Positions 26,990 to 38,975 of a stretch of 64,000 nucleotides of DNA are shown here, piece after piece. The position numbers and the translations under genes were made by a program. Source of the stretch: Eucommia ulmoides (taxonomy: Eukaryota; Streptophyta; Magnoliopsida; Garryales; Eucommiaceae); NCBI GenBank assembly GCA_016647705.1, contig JAENRU010000279.1, positions 930,001-994,000 on the forward strand, given 5' to 3'. A model generated the notes under the pieces. That model saw only the letters and a program-made list of their open reading frames with translations, ran no database searches and was not told the DNA's origin. Position 1 is the stretch's first letter. Every line of letters starts with the position of its first letter.

Positions 26990-27502
26990 GTGGTGGAGAT
27001 GGCGATGACGACTCATCCAGCTCGGAAGGCGGCACAAGCATATAACGCGCTATGTTGATTCCAAGATGCTCGAATATAACACGTTGGTTTTGATCTTGCT
27101 GCCGGATGTAGGACTCCATGTAGTTCTCCATCCGAGCCAAATTAGCTTGAAGCTGGCTCACATCGGACGGGAGATTACGGACATCTCGTGAAATTTGGTT
27201 GATTTGGTCGTGGCTGGTTGTAGGCGTCGGTGGTTCGGAAGGATCAGCTTCTTCCTCTTCTTAACCATCTTCTACTTCACCTGGGCCGCCCTTCCACAAC
27301 CCTTTGTTGTCCTTGTAGTATGAATTATTGACGAGTAGATGTGCCAACCGACACTGACGGGCGTCCCTCTATCAATGCCGTATAGCATAAATGCTCGCTC
27401 CTTGGCAACATCGGACACATGGGAGGTAGGGAGCAGATTAGCGCAGATAAATTGATGCCAAATCTTGGGGATCGGTTTCAGAAACCGGCGCCGCTTTGCC
27501 AT
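26990..27502 (-). pseudogene. plant-transposon-protein-like coding stretch inside the Athila-like element
   Basis: On the minus strand it starts MAKRRRFLKPIPKIWHQFIC, followed by 'ANLLPTSHVSDVAKERAFML', 'YGIDRGTPVSVGWHI' and 'YSSIIHTTRTTKG'. This resembles the 'putative plant transposon protein' domain common beside Athila-type elements, whose job is not known. A hydrophilic, helix-prone stretch follows ('RMENYMESYIRQQDQNQ', near 27130), likely coiled coil. The similarity is from memory and needs a profile search. Confidence 0.5.
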
Positions 27503-28154
27503 TTTTCCTGTAAATCACAATCACAACACCAACCACAATAATAACAATAGAATACGCAATTCAAACCCTGGTCAGCGAACACACAATGCCCTATTTTCTC
27601 AAACATATGCCAATCAAAGCCAATCAATTCAAATTTCACAAGATATTCCACCAACCATAACCAAATCACATTTTTGTCACAATGTAGCGTTCAATAAATG
27701 ATTCACATTGTATATCAACACAAAAACATGATAGGGTTTACCATTAATCAATCCTCAATCCCAAATAACATGAAAACCGCAACTTAGGGTTAAAAGGGGT
27801 TTAGGCTTCTAACCAAATCCAATGATTTTTGAAATAAATGAACAAATGAAGCACATATTTCAACAACTAAATGAAAAATAGGATGATTGACACTTACTTG
27901 TTGAAAAATTTGGATCAAATCACTGGAGAATGGTGATATCGCACTGTTTTCCATTCGAACCCTAATTTTCGAAAATGGGAGAAGGAATTCCCCGTTTGGA
28001 CGAAGATTCTTGGTGAAAATCCAAGTTTTTAGCAATGGAGTGAATCTTTAACGGGAGGAAGGGATTTGGGATGGTGAAGTTGAGAGGTTTTTTTTTTAAA
28101 TTTTTAGGAGGGAAATGCCGTTTGCGAAGTGGACTGTGCGTTTTAAAAACAGAG

Positions 28155-28565
28155 TTCGCGTATATTCACCTAGGCGGTGGTTTTTCCGCCTAGGCGAAGT
28201 AGCGCCTCTTCTTTTTAAAAACTTTCTGGTGTAAATCCGATTAGGCGGTGGTTTTTACGCCGGGGCGAGTTTACACCAGTGTAAAACCCCTGATTTGGTT
28301 GTAAATCCGCTTAGGCGGTGGGTTTTTCGCCTAAGCGAATTTACGCCAGTGTAGGAACTCCTGATTTGGTTGTAAATCCGCTTAGGAGGTGGGTTTTCCG
28401 CCTGAGCGAATTTACGCCAATGTAGGAACTCAGCTTTTCTTCATTTTTCCACCTAGGCGGTAGTTTTACTGCCTGAGCGAACTTACAGCAGTGTAAAATG
28501 CAAACTTTTTCTATCCAATTTTACCTAGGCGGTGGTTTCTCCGCCTGGGCGAAATTACTCCAGTG
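28155..28565. repeat. hairpin array with CGCCTARGCGG stems (internal)
   Basis: About six units of roughly 66 bases. The pattern is 'taaatccgcttaggcggtgg', a T-rich loop, 'cgcctaagcg', then 'aatttacgccagtgta'. The two stem halves are inverted copies, as in the LTR array, but the spacer and linker differ. No open frame spans it. Confidence 0.85.
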
Positions 28566-29274
28566 TGGACTTAAGCTGGATTCTTTCAGGTTTTCACATT
28601 TTTTTCTCTACACTTCTTACTTCCTCTTCATTCCTCAAACAAGTTTTAGCATGCAAATCAATCCTAAGTATCTACCTCATCAATTCATCACACAAAAAAT
28701 AAAATAAAATAGTATTACGAGATCAATACGATCTCCAAAAAGGTATTTATACAAAAGTTGGGAATATTTGTTACCCTCGATGACATATCAAAAGATGTTG
28801 CTTGGTTTTACGTCCCTAGCATGGACGTTTACGAATTCTGGCTCTATCCTTCAACAAGGGAGATGTTCTCCACAACTCGCTCTTCATCCTTGAAGTCGTG
28901 CTTGATCCGCTCCCCGTTGACTCGGAAAGTTCGTCCGTCTTTGCCTTCTAGCTCGATAGTACCTACGGGACATTTGCTTGAGCATTTTTCACCAAAATCC
29001 CTCATAGACAAGGTATTTTGGATAGAATGCTTTGTTGGATCGTGATTCATTGCATTGAAGTTGGTTTCTTCTCTCTCTCCTTATCCTTTTCAACGTATGC
29101 TCAATTTCGGGATGAAGAGCCAAGAATTCCAAACTCCTTTTTCGTTGTATGCTCTATTTGATCACATCTCTCAAAACAGATTAAACAAATAATTTAAAAT
29201 AAAATAAAAGAAAAGAATTGTCAGGATTAATATTCAACCACTTGGTCACAATATCAACCAAATTACAATACATT

Positions 29275-29292
29275 TCCCCGGCAACGGCGCCA
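29275..29292 (-). other. primer binding site, tRNA-Asp type
   Basis: Minus strand TGGCGCCGTTGCCGGGGA, six bases inside the LTR end. This priming site is characteristic of Athila-lineage elements and settles the minus orientation. Confidence 0.88.
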
Positions 29293-29298
29293 AAAACT

Positions 29299-30280
29299 TG
29301 CTACGCGCTCGGATTCACAACCTTATTTCCTCCTCGCGGTAATTGGACTAATCGCAAGTGTACGAGGTCTAGTTTTAATATAATGGATCTTTTAGGATTG
29401 GATATCGTTCCACTGGGAAATTCGTGTAATTCGGTTGAGTATTGTGATTTACATAGTTTCGTATTATCTTGACTAATCATAACTCGTTTGTTTTCTAATT
29501 ACTATACTAAGATAAACTACAACTATTGGGTTAGTTCTAATTATACTAATTACTTAGGTATTAATCTCTTTCATATAATGCATAATCGATGTCATTTAGT
29601 TAGCTATAACGGTTTTTATCTAATCCGACAACCTCTGTATCAATAACTCCTCCGCTACCTTTCCCGAGTGTAAAACGAGGGATTACACGACTTCGTGTCA
29701 ACGAAGAAGTACCCTTCAACGCCTAAACGACCCTAAGTCACATGAGTTTTAAGCCAACGTCATGGGTTGCATACGTTCTAACGCCCTCCCGGGTCGTTAG
29801 AAAGTCACGTTGTATTTACCCTAGTCCGAATTCGGGGTTACCTCTCCCGAGTGTCAAACCTCGTATTCTCGGTTTATCTATACAAGCATAATATCAAGAA
29901 TAACGGTAAACACAATCGGATTTAGACAAAGAACACGTTAAAGTAACATTAATTCATTCAACTAAACGATTACATGATTTCGACTACACCTAAGTAACAT
30001 TTAACTACTACTATAAGATCTTAACCATATACCATACAAAATAAGAGGGATTCAACATTCTTAGATATGAAAAAATGATTACAAAGAATAAAACAAGAGA
30101 GAAACGATCAAATCTGGAAGTGAAACGGTTCACTGTCGCTAATGATCGATCCGCAAGTTATCCTTCTTTATCCGAATGATGAACCTCCTTCTTGATCTTC
30201 AAAATATAGCTTAAGAGCTCTCTACTAGGGTTAGGGTTCTTCAACTCCTTTCAGATGTGGGCAAAGGGGTATTTATAGGC
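29299..30280 (-). repeat. 5' LTR copy of the Athila-like element
   Basis: Matches 23782-24766 almost base for base, from 'tgctacgcgc' to 'gggtatttataggc'. Only this 982-bp part of the 1526-bp LTR is recognisable. The next base already belongs to a kinase fragment. Confidence 0.9.
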
Positions 30281-30382
30281 GAAAGGAGTAAGGGACAATA
30301 GGTAACATTGATTCAAAGTGTTCTCTAGAAATTATAGAAACGTTTCCTACAAATTTGATGTCCATAGTTTTTTATTTGCATA
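30281..30382 (+). pseudogene. kinase fragment of block B (sister of K3)
   Basis: 'aaagtgttctctagaaatta' and 'gtttcctacaaatttgatgt' align with 14691-14757, the '[19 protein letters not shown]' part of K3, followed by the same non-kinase sequence. Only about 30 codons remain and they are out of frame. It marks the left edge of block B where the Athila-like LTR ends. Confidence 0.78.
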
Positions 30383-30536
30383 GATGGGCGTTATAGACAT
30401 ATTTGGGTTGCTAAGGAAGGCACAAATTCTAAATTAAATCAATAATTATACTACTTCATCATTTACTCAATCTAGTTTCTATTGAATTACCCTACAAACA
30501 AACAAACAAAAAAAAAAAGATATACTATAAGCTAAC

Positions 30537-31995
30537 TGATCGCACCTCATTTTGTGCGATCTAATACCACTAAATTAAGTTTTGTTAATCTTTTAAATAA
30601 ATTAAAATATTATAAATTAAGTTGTTTTATTTGTTTTTGTAGGATTTTGGAAATGATACAAAACCATGTTAATTTGGAGCAAAATTCAGAGAAAATGATC
30701 AAACGGATAAAAGTCGCAATTTTCGGCACTAGAATGAAGACCACTGTCCACTCTTTTGGACATAACTAATTATACAGTTGGAATTTTGAGATGATACAAG
30801 TTTCATATGAAAGTAGACTCTCTAAGCTTTCCAACGACTGGTTATAGAGCCAAATCGGAGTTCGTATGAAAAAGATACAACCGTTTGAAGATGGTCCTTA
30901 TGTGCAGCCACATAGTGCTGCGGGTCAAACTATTTTGACCCGAACCCGGCCCGATCCGGCCCGACCCGCGCCCACTCCGGTGGACAAATTCCACAACAAC
31001 CCCATGGGCCTCCATATTTGATTTTTTGCACCCCTAGCCTCCTCTTTTGACTCAAATTCACCCCAAAACTCACATTTTTAATTCTATAAATAGAAGGGAA
31101 GTTTGAGAGCAAAAGAGAATCCATTTTCCTACTTCATTCTTAGAAGTTGTAGTATTTTCTTGTGATTTATCTTCCATTTTTGTATTTTTAGTTTTTTCAT
31201 ATAACTCTTGGGGGAGGAAATTGTAGTTGTTAGAATACAAAAGGGACATGGCGTTTTTAAGAATTTCATTCAAGGAAACACCATTCCATGCATTCATGAG
31301 CGGCTAAATTTCCTTACATCGGGTTAGGATGTGATGAGGTATTTTGTATTTATGTAATATTGTATTTCTATTTAATTTTGGATTTTATATAAACAATTAT
31401 GTGACAGGAATTCTATTCGTAAAAAATGAATTTAATTGTGCTTGAATTTATTATCAAAATGTTCTGATAGAGATTTTGGTTTGAATTCAATTACTGCTAG
31501 AACATTAAATCTTGTACCTGTGGTCTTGATTTAATGGTCACATAATCGTATTCGTGGGAATTGATTATTGGTCTGGATGGTTTATGCCTAGATTTTAATT
31601 CACTTTAGATTAGTGTAGTGTAGGAATTAAATACCAAAGATAAACCATGCCGGAGAATAACAATTCAATCTTTTTGAGTAGTTCCGGCTTGTAGTTAGGA
31701 ACACTCGTTTATACAAATCCGAGTTAAAGTAGAAAATACGAAAACAACATAAAATCTCAAAATACGGATTCATAATTCCTAACCCGATCCCCAATTTTTA
31801 TTTAAATCAAACTTTATTTTCTTGCAATTAAAAATTTCAAAACCAAATCAAAAACTCAAATCATTTCGATAAAGTAAGAAAAATAATTGAAAATTAATAA
31901 TTACAAGATCAATCCCTGTGGTTCGACACCCTACTTGAACACCGTACTACATCAGTATCGCGGTACCATTTAAGGGTATTATTTTTGAGCGATCA
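30537..31995. mobile_element. solo LTR, 1459 bp, with 5-bp target duplication
   Basis: Starts TGATCGCACC and ends GAGCGATCA, flanked by 'ctaac' on both sides (30532-30536 and 31996-32000). Block A lacks it at the matching site, so it arrived after the duplication. The 3' part holds 'ccctgtggttcgacacccta', also found in relatives at 16950 and 36440. No primer site, internal region or coding part. Fossil. Confidence 0.85.
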
Positions 31996-32040
31996 CTAAC
32001 ACACCAAAGAAAAATTACCTTAGTGAAAAATAAATTGTTA

Positions 32041-32726
32041 TTAATTGATCCAAACAAGCCTTTTTGGACTTCTTACTAAAACTAACCTTTTTTTTTTTTT
32101 TTTTTTTTTTTAGCTTTTTGTAGTATTAATTGCGTTTATTTTATTGCTTGTGTTCTCAAAATTTTATTTGTATTCTCGAAATATTTAAAACGGAATAAAT
32201 TTGAGAACATAATAGAAACAAATTATTTTTATTTTTGTATGTCATTTCTGTTTCTAGTTATACGATACGAAAACAATAGGTAATTGGGCAATTTGTTGAT
32301 CTCCATGAGCTTTTGCTCGGCTTTGATGAAGACTTGAGAGTCTACTTTAAAAGTTCTTCTGCATTATTATGTACTCTTTTCATTTTCAGAGTATGAATCA
32401 CATATTATATTATTAACTAATCATTTGTTTGATGAATGTTAAAGCATTGCGTGGAGGTATTACATTCACTTGTCTATTGACCGATTTTTAAGCAAAGAGA
32501 CTTGGTATCAATTTAGATTGGCTACAACCTTTGACTGACTGCTAGTATAAGAGTCTAAGGACATGTTCTATAAAATTAGTAAGGTGGTTCGAATCTGGAT
32601 ATTTCTTATGAAACCTACTAAATGGAAATAGGAAGTTTTACTTTTGTAGACATATTGTACTGAATAAATATTGGATACATGTTGTACAAGATATTGAATA
32701 GATATGTTTAAAGAATGTATATCTAA
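32041..32726. repeat. module R, block B copy
   Basis: Matches 15010-15665, with 'gatctccatgagcttttgct' and 'cattgcgtggaggtattaca' as markers. Interrupted on the right by the solo LTR at 32727. Confidence 0.8.
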
Positions 32727-35119
32727 TGAACGCGCCCCGATTTTCAAGAGAAAATCAAAAAATATAGATATATGCTTTATATATGCTTGGCGCTGGTAAA
32801 ACGAGAAGGGTTTTTAAAAAACGTCGATTTTCTCATTAAAATATACTTAAGCCTGTTTTAGAAAAATGAGTCGCCACCTAGCATTGGGTTTAAATGATGT
32901 GCTAGGTCACCATATTTTTCTTTTTTGAAAAAAATTTTAAAAAATGGCTTAAGTAAAATTTGACTCCAAAAATAACATGGTCTGACCAGAGATTCGTTTA
33001 AAGAGTTCGGGGGTCAGTTACACTCGGGGAAGGTGTCAAGCACCCCAAGACGCCCGTCCAAAGATGGTACCTTATCCGATTAAGTCCAATTAGAATTTAA
33101 ATCCGAATGTTTTTATTTTATTTTTAAATCCTCCTTATATACACATATACACATACACACACATTGAGGGAAGTGATCTCCCTTCTAAACCTAGACCGTT
33201 CTGATGGAAGGCTAGGAATTTTCCACCTCATCTTGTTAACACATTATATTTAACACAAGTTAAAGAAACATACGCACGCACACACTCACACATTGAGGGG
33301 AATAATTCCCTTCTAAATTTAAACCGTTCAAATGGAAAGTTGGAAATTTTCCACCTCATATTGTTAGCACATTATATTTAATACGAGTTAAAGAAACACA
33401 CGCTCACACACGCACGCACACATCGAGGGGAGTAATTCCCTTCTAAATTTAAACCGTTCAAATGGAAGGTTGGGAATTTTCCACCTCGTATTGTTAGCAC
33501 ATTATATTTAATATGAGTTAAAGAAAACGCACGCACCCACACGCACGCACACATTGAGGGGAATAATTTCCCTTCTAAATTTAAACCGTTCAAATGGAAG
33601 GTTGGGAATTTTCCACCTCGTATTGTTAGCACATTATATTTAATACAAATTAAATAAAACACCCGCACACACGCATCGAGGGGAATAATTCCCTTCTAAA
33701 TTTAAACCGTTCAAATTGAAGGTTGGGAATTTTCCACCTCGTATTGTTAGCACATTATATTTAATACAAATTAAATAAAACACCCGCACACACGCATCGA
33801 GGGGAGTAATTCCCTTCTAAATTTAGACCGTTCAAATTGAAGGTTGTGAATTTTTCACCTCGTATTGTTAGCACATTATATTTAATACAAATTAAATAAA
33901 ACACCCGCACACACGCATCGAGGGGAGTAATTCCCTTCTAAATTTAGACCGTTCAAATTGAAGGTTGGGAATTTTCCACCTCGTATTGTTAGCACATTAT
34001 ATTTAATACAAATTAAATAAAACACCCGCACACATGCATCGAGGGGAGTAATTCCCTTCTAAATTTAAACCGTTCAAATTGAAGGTTGAGAATTTTCCAC
34101 CTCGTATTGTTAGCACATTATATTTAATACAAATTAAATAAAACACTCGCACACACGCATCGAGGGGAGCAATTCCCTTCTAAATTTAAACCGTTCAAAT
34201 TGAAGGTTGGGAATTTTCCACCTCGTTTTACTTACTCAAAAAAAAAAAAAATAAAAAAAAAAATAAAAAGAAAATAAAAAGTAATAAATAAATAAATAAA
34301 TAAATAATAAAGGAAGAAAAAAAAAATCTAATTTACAAAAAAAAAAAAAAAAGATTAGTATAATAACAACTTATTTAAAAATAAGAGTAAGATTTACAAC
34401 AGATGAAAATTTACCACCTTCTTGGAGATTTTTTCTTCTTCAAAATTACAATAAAATGAAAATAATATTATTTTCTTCAAAATTTCTCTCCAGATTTCAC
34501 CTCTCCCTTACAAAAATTCCTCTCCAAAAAATTCTTCCCCCAAAATTCCTCCTCATTTGTGTTGTGAGCCTTCATTCCTATTTATAGGAATGAAGGCTCA
34601 AACATCGTCTGAGAAAAGTAGGAAAAAGGTAGGAAAAATATTAAAAAAAGGGGGTGGGTGCACCGAAATACCAGCTTTTGGGTGCACCGAATTCGGTGCA
34701 CCCAAAAACATGGGCAAAGCCCATGTTGGCCGCATATGCGGCCAGCAATAAAGCTGGCCGCACATGCGGCCAGCAGCACTGGTCGCTACAGCGACCAGCC
34801 CTTGGTCGCACGTGCGACCTTAATGCACCCCCCCCCACCCCCGTTCGGTCCAGACCTCTCTCGTTTTCGTCTGTTTCTGGTCCATTTTGTTCCGAATTAA
34901 CGCGTTTTTATTCCATTTCGAAAAATCTACAAAACCAAAAAAAAATAAAAATCAATTACTAATTTTAATTTACTTAAGAGATTAATAAAACTTAATTTAG
35001 CAGTATTAAACCGCACAAATACGGTACAATCAAAACAAAATAAATAGAAAAATAAAATAAAGATAACTATAAAATAAAGTATAATTTTTTTGCGAAACGG
35101 TCAAAATGTCGTGTCTACA
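32727..35119 (-). mobile_element. solo LTR, 2.39 kb, with 5-bp target duplication
   Basis: Bounded by 'tctaa' on both sides (32722-32726 and 35120-35124). In minus orientation it runs TGTAGACACGACATTTTGACC-type start to 'AAATCGGGGCGCGTTCA'. The 'gtcgccacctagcattgggt' segment and 'acactcggggaaggtgtcaa' are parts of a repeat type I associate with Tat/Ogre-like LTRs. Absent from block A at the matching site. It contains the 121-bp tandem array and a poly-A/T tract (34235-34355). Fossil. Confidence 0.78.
33155..34230. repeat. tandem array, about 9 x 121-131 bp
   Basis: Units start 'cattgagggg' or 'catcgagggg' near 33162, 33291, 33421, 33552, 33674, 33795, 33916, 34037 and 34158. The last six have a regular 121-base period; earlier ones are 122-131 because of a variable CA-rich linker ('cacacgcacgcacaca'). 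It is entirely inside the solo LTR, so it expanded in the LTR rather than in host DNA. Confidence 0.93.
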
Positions 35120-35255
35120 TCTAACGTAGCCAATATAATTGAAACATTTAGACGTATTCGAGATGTATCAGGCACATATACAGAATATATGAGACACATT
35201 GAAAATATTAATTTCTATATAACTTATTTTGTAGTTTATATAACATGTGCGCAAG

Positions 35256-36258
35256 TGATCGTTCTCAACTTTGTATCAAAAATCAACCCTTATTCTATAA
35301 TTTTGTTAATCTTTTTAGCATTTTTTAATTAAAAATAATATGATTTATTATTTTTGCTGGAATAAAGTGCGAAATAATAAAAAACACGAAAAAATGATGA
35401 AGATACCCCCGAAAAAAGAGACAAAAAATGGAGGAAAAATAAGGCGACCCGTGAACCAACCTGTGCATTCGTGTGTGTAACAGGCCCAGGTAGCAGCCTG
35501 GGCCACAGATCAGGCTCAGTTTTGGAAGACATTTATGGTCAATTAATGACCAATTAATGGAATTTATATAACAAGAGGATTTCGAGGAAGGCTAAGGAGA
35601 CCAGATTTGAATTTATATTCCATTTTTTTTTCTTTCTTTGGATATTCATTCTTCCTTCTACAATGCAGTTTTTTTTTTTTTTTTCAATCTTCTTCATTTT
35701 TTATTCTTTGGGCTACTGAATTTTTTGGAGAATTCTTCATGAGGCTTTTCTCGAATACATTTGTGGAAGAACATCACTCCATGGAAGGATAAGTTCATCA
35801 ATCGGGAGGGGGCTGTACCTTTTTCCTAATACATCTATATAACTTCATTGTTACTCAATTATCTTTTGTGCCAATGTGTGTAAGATTGTGAAACAATAAT
35901 TTCGGTTCTAAATATCTGTTTGAATGAATTTACATTCTAAATACTCATGTAGAAATTTAGATGTGAATTTATTTGTGTCTGTAATGTTAGATCTAATACA
36001 TGTGATTTAGATCTAATAATTTTACAATTAATTTTATTGATATCGATACGACTTAATTAGATAAATTATAATAAACGATTAATTCAATTTCGATTAGTTA
36101 ACCTAAGAATTGAATTGTGAAGATAGTTCATCCCAATTAAGTGGTCGATTTATCTTTCGCAGTATAGTTAATATTACCAAATTACAAACCAAACCAAAAG
36201 ATTAAGATTGAAATTTATTGGACAAATTGATGAATTTATGCATGTCCCTAACCCGAGC

Positions 36259-36331
<73 letters not shown>

Positions 36332-36520
36332 CTAAATTAAGTAATTTTTTGCTATTTAGTTATTAACCTTAAAATCAATCCAATTATCGAATATTTCACT
36401 ACGAAAAATAAGATTAAGAATTAATAATTATAATTTAATCCCTGTGGTTCAACATCTCTACTTAAGGACGTTATACTACAATAGTTTGCGCTTAAATTGA
36501 GTATAAAATTTGAGCGATCA
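35256..36520. mobile_element. solo LTR, about 1.27 kb (block B copy)
   Basis: Starts TGATCGTTC and ends TGAGCGATCA, flanked by 'gcaag' and 'acaag' exactly as the copy at 15788-17037. A (TA)n run of about 66 bases (36263-36328) replaces a poly-T tract found at the matching place (16815) in the other copy. Fossil. Confidence 0.8.
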
Positions 36521-36597
36521 ACAAGTTTTAAATGTATTGTACTAAGTACATTTTTTTGATAAAGTCTTACAATCTTACAAAAGCTGTCATAAATATT

Positions 36598-37330
36598 AGG
36601 AAAAATGACATTTTTGGTCTCTGACAATTGACACATTTGATCTTTCACATTTGATTTTCGTTCCAAATTGGCCTCTCAGTTAAGTTTTATGTTAATTACT
36701 ATTAAATTACATTTATACCCTTTAAAATTTTAGTTGGGGTCATTTTATTTTTAATCTAAAACTTAAGGGTTAAATGTGTAGTTTAAATTCTATTCATCAT
36801 CTTCATCTTCCACCCCTTTGCTCCACCCACTGCGATCTTCTTCCCTGGCGAGTGATTTTCGCCTTGAACGGGAAATAGCCATGGCAACTGAAATGAAAAT
36901 TGCCATACAAATGGTCAGAAAAACAGAAATAGGATCGCGATTAGATGGGCACTCTATTGATGAATCCATAGTGGCGAAAATCGAGCGTGAGATTGAAAAC
37001 AGATGAAATTCTTATGGGTATCAGAAGAATTGAACCCACAAACTCCATTGTTGTTCCGGCAGACCTTGCAATTGGAGAAGTACGTATCTTCTTGTTTTTT
37101 TTTCCACAATACTCCACAGCATTAAAACTAAATTTTCAAAAACTCTGTAATCATAAAACCTAAAAACCAAGTCCATAGGACAATCCACTACCCAAACCCA
37201 CTACTCCGATCTCTCTCTATATCTCTCTCTCTCTCTACCCAAACCCACTACTCTCTCTGATCTTCGCAAACGGTGGTCATCGGGATTTTTTTTCCTAAGA
37301 ATCTAAGCAACTAAACTAAATTTGAGACGA
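36598..37330. other. stretch without a supported gene; possible MULE end
   Basis: 'atgacatttttggtctctga' at 36604 resembles one end of a non-autonomous DNA element. A 62-codon frame at 36818-37006 ('FRLEREIAMATEMKIAIQMV') is more GC-balanced than its surroundings but matches no family I know. The following 'gaagtacgtatcttcttg' contains a GTACG that could be a splice donor. It could be a captured exon; evidence is weak. Confidence 0.3.
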
Positions 37331-37557
37331 AGGTTGCCTTTTCCTGATTAAAGGTCTAAATAGATTGATTCCCTCGTTATTAACTTTTCCTATTATAGAT
37401 CTCTTCTTGCTTAGGGATTGCTAAAGAGTTTCTTTCAACTATGAACAGGAACCAAAATGGTCGACATCGCCCTTCTGCTGCTGCAGTTGCTTCTCCTTCT
37501 CCGGTTCCGGTGAAGGAATTGCTCTCAAATCTCAATGTTCTTCCTGAAGAACGACCC

Positions 37558-37602
<45 letters not shown>

Positions 37603-38640
37603 GTCTTGTGGGCTTAAACTGGGCCACATAAAATGAGCCCATGTGTAGAAATTACTTTAGATAAATGGGCAACCCAATGGGCTCACTTTTTTATGAAATT
37701 AATTTTTTTTTTAAAGTTATGTTTGATAATGCAATTAAACAATTAAAATTGTCTTACTTATCAAATTAAGTGCATATGATAACAAAATTAATCAATCACT
37801 TAAAATATAAGGCACACATAAAAAATGTTCAAAATTTTAAATGATTTGTGATTCAATTAATTTTTTTTTAGCACTTATCACTTATCACTTAATATCATAA
37901 AATATTTAATTATCATAACCAACATTTATATCAATACTGTAAATCTCAAAAATAATTATATACAAAAAATTATTGATAATTGAGAGAATAAAGAGAAAGT
38001 TGTTGAGAGAAAATATATTTAAAAAATAAAATTGTAAAAATAATTTTAAGAACAAAAATTTGTACAAAGATAATTTTTTTAAAGTTAAAAATATTAAAAA
38101 TTTAAATACTTAATAGATTCGGCACTTAAAATTTCAGCGTTAAAAATGGTAGATAGGAATGAAGTATAACTCAATAAAACTATGTCGAGCACAACTAAAA
38201 TTTGAGTAGAGGAATACATGTGTGGCTTTGTTATTAATTCTTTTTGTTCTAGTTCTTGTTTGTATCTTATTTGGGTCTATAATCAATGTTTGTTTTATAG
38301 TTAAAATGCAAAGCATGAAACCTCCTAGAGATGGCCATATATAGAGAGAGATTAGGACTTAAACTAGTGAAACAAGAAGATTAGGATTTAATCCGACTTG
38401 TTTGGAAGATGGAGAAATGAGGACGAACACGTGGCCCAATAATTTTGGCTCCAACAAGGTCCAATAGACCTGGCCCAATTGGTGCAATAAGCCATCCGAA
38501 CCAACCTACCAGGAAGAAAGGGTGACAAGGACTTAGTCGACTGGAGGGGTGAGGTGCTACCCAACTTGAATGGAGGAGTCGGCCTTAGCATGCCCCTATT
38601 GATGTACTCTTTATTTTTCCCCGTTTTCAACCAAACACAA
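37330..38640. repeat. module S, copy 2
   Basis: Shares 'gattaaaggtctaaatagat' and 'aggaaccaaaatggtcg' with copy 1 (12.2-12.8 kb) but lacks the 'RVDVYSQGKFSF' exon-like part. A (GA)n run lies at 37561-37598. The AT-rich flank with 'accaacatttatatcaatac' and 'gcaataagccatccgaacca' follows. No intact frame. Confidence 0.65.
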
Positions 38641-38975
38641 TTTTTTCTTTTTTTACATTATTGCATTATAGGGTGCCCTTCTATTTTCAGATAGCCATCT
38701 TTCTTTCCCAGTTGACTGACTTTTACTTGGAAAGTTTTATCAAACTAATCCTTTATTCAATAATTTTTTTTTTTAAAAAAAAAAGTTTAAAAAAAAAGGA
38801 AAAAGAAATGCATGAATACTATAACTCAAATTTCATAGAAAACTCATCAGAAGTTTAGTACAAACAACAATATTTCCCACATAAGTTTACACTTAATTTA
38901 TTACAAATTTTCTTAGCAAAAGGATGCAAAGCACAAGAATAAAATTAAACGTCCCGAGTTAAATAAACATTTTAA
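38641..38975. other. 3' flank of K4
   Basis: 'agggtgcccttctattttca' and 'actaatcctttattcaataa' are shared with the flanks of K6, K7 and K8, so this is former 3' untranslated or downstream sequence of that kinase subtype. No gene. Confidence 0.6.

Larger units (their letters stand above)
23782..30280 (-). mobile_element. non-autonomous Athila/Tat-like LTR element, young
   Basis: Two LTR copies in direct orientation (23782-25307 and 29299-30280) surround about 4 kb without gag-pol. In minus orientation the order is LTR, tRNA-Asp-type primer site (29275-29292), internal region with a plant-transposon-protein-like stretch, the 'ccaagtttgggggtatt' polypurine zone, and the other LTR. The two LTRs differ by about six substitutions and one short indel over about 980 shared bases (counted by eye, about 0.7%). 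At the commonly assumed 1.3e-8 substitutions per site per year this is about 0.3 million years. Broken: its outer LTR copy is shorter. It abuts the Tekay-like element on the left. Confidence 0.88.
30383..36598. repeat. block B: tandem copy of block A with extra insertions
   Basis: Module R sequence is present as 30398-30536, 32001-32726 and 35120-35255, in the same order as 14838-15787, followed by the shared solo LTR (35256-36520) and 'ttttaaatgtattgtactaa'. Two LTR insertions absent from block A account for its greater length. The homology ends near 36598. Confidence 0.85.

Noticed and set aside
33155-34230. CRISPR-like regular array
   Set aside because: The 121-base units are fully repetitive with no unique spacers and lie inside a plant LTR; it is a tandem repeat.
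34557-34962. Several frames over 'gcggccagcagcactggtcg'-like sequence
   Set aside because: They fall in a short GC-rich stretch of the solo LTR with small inverted repeats and no protein-like pattern.
36818-37006. 62-codon plus-strand frame as a host gene
   Set aside because: No start context, homologue or neighbouring exon that I can recognise; kept only as a note in the non-coding stretch.
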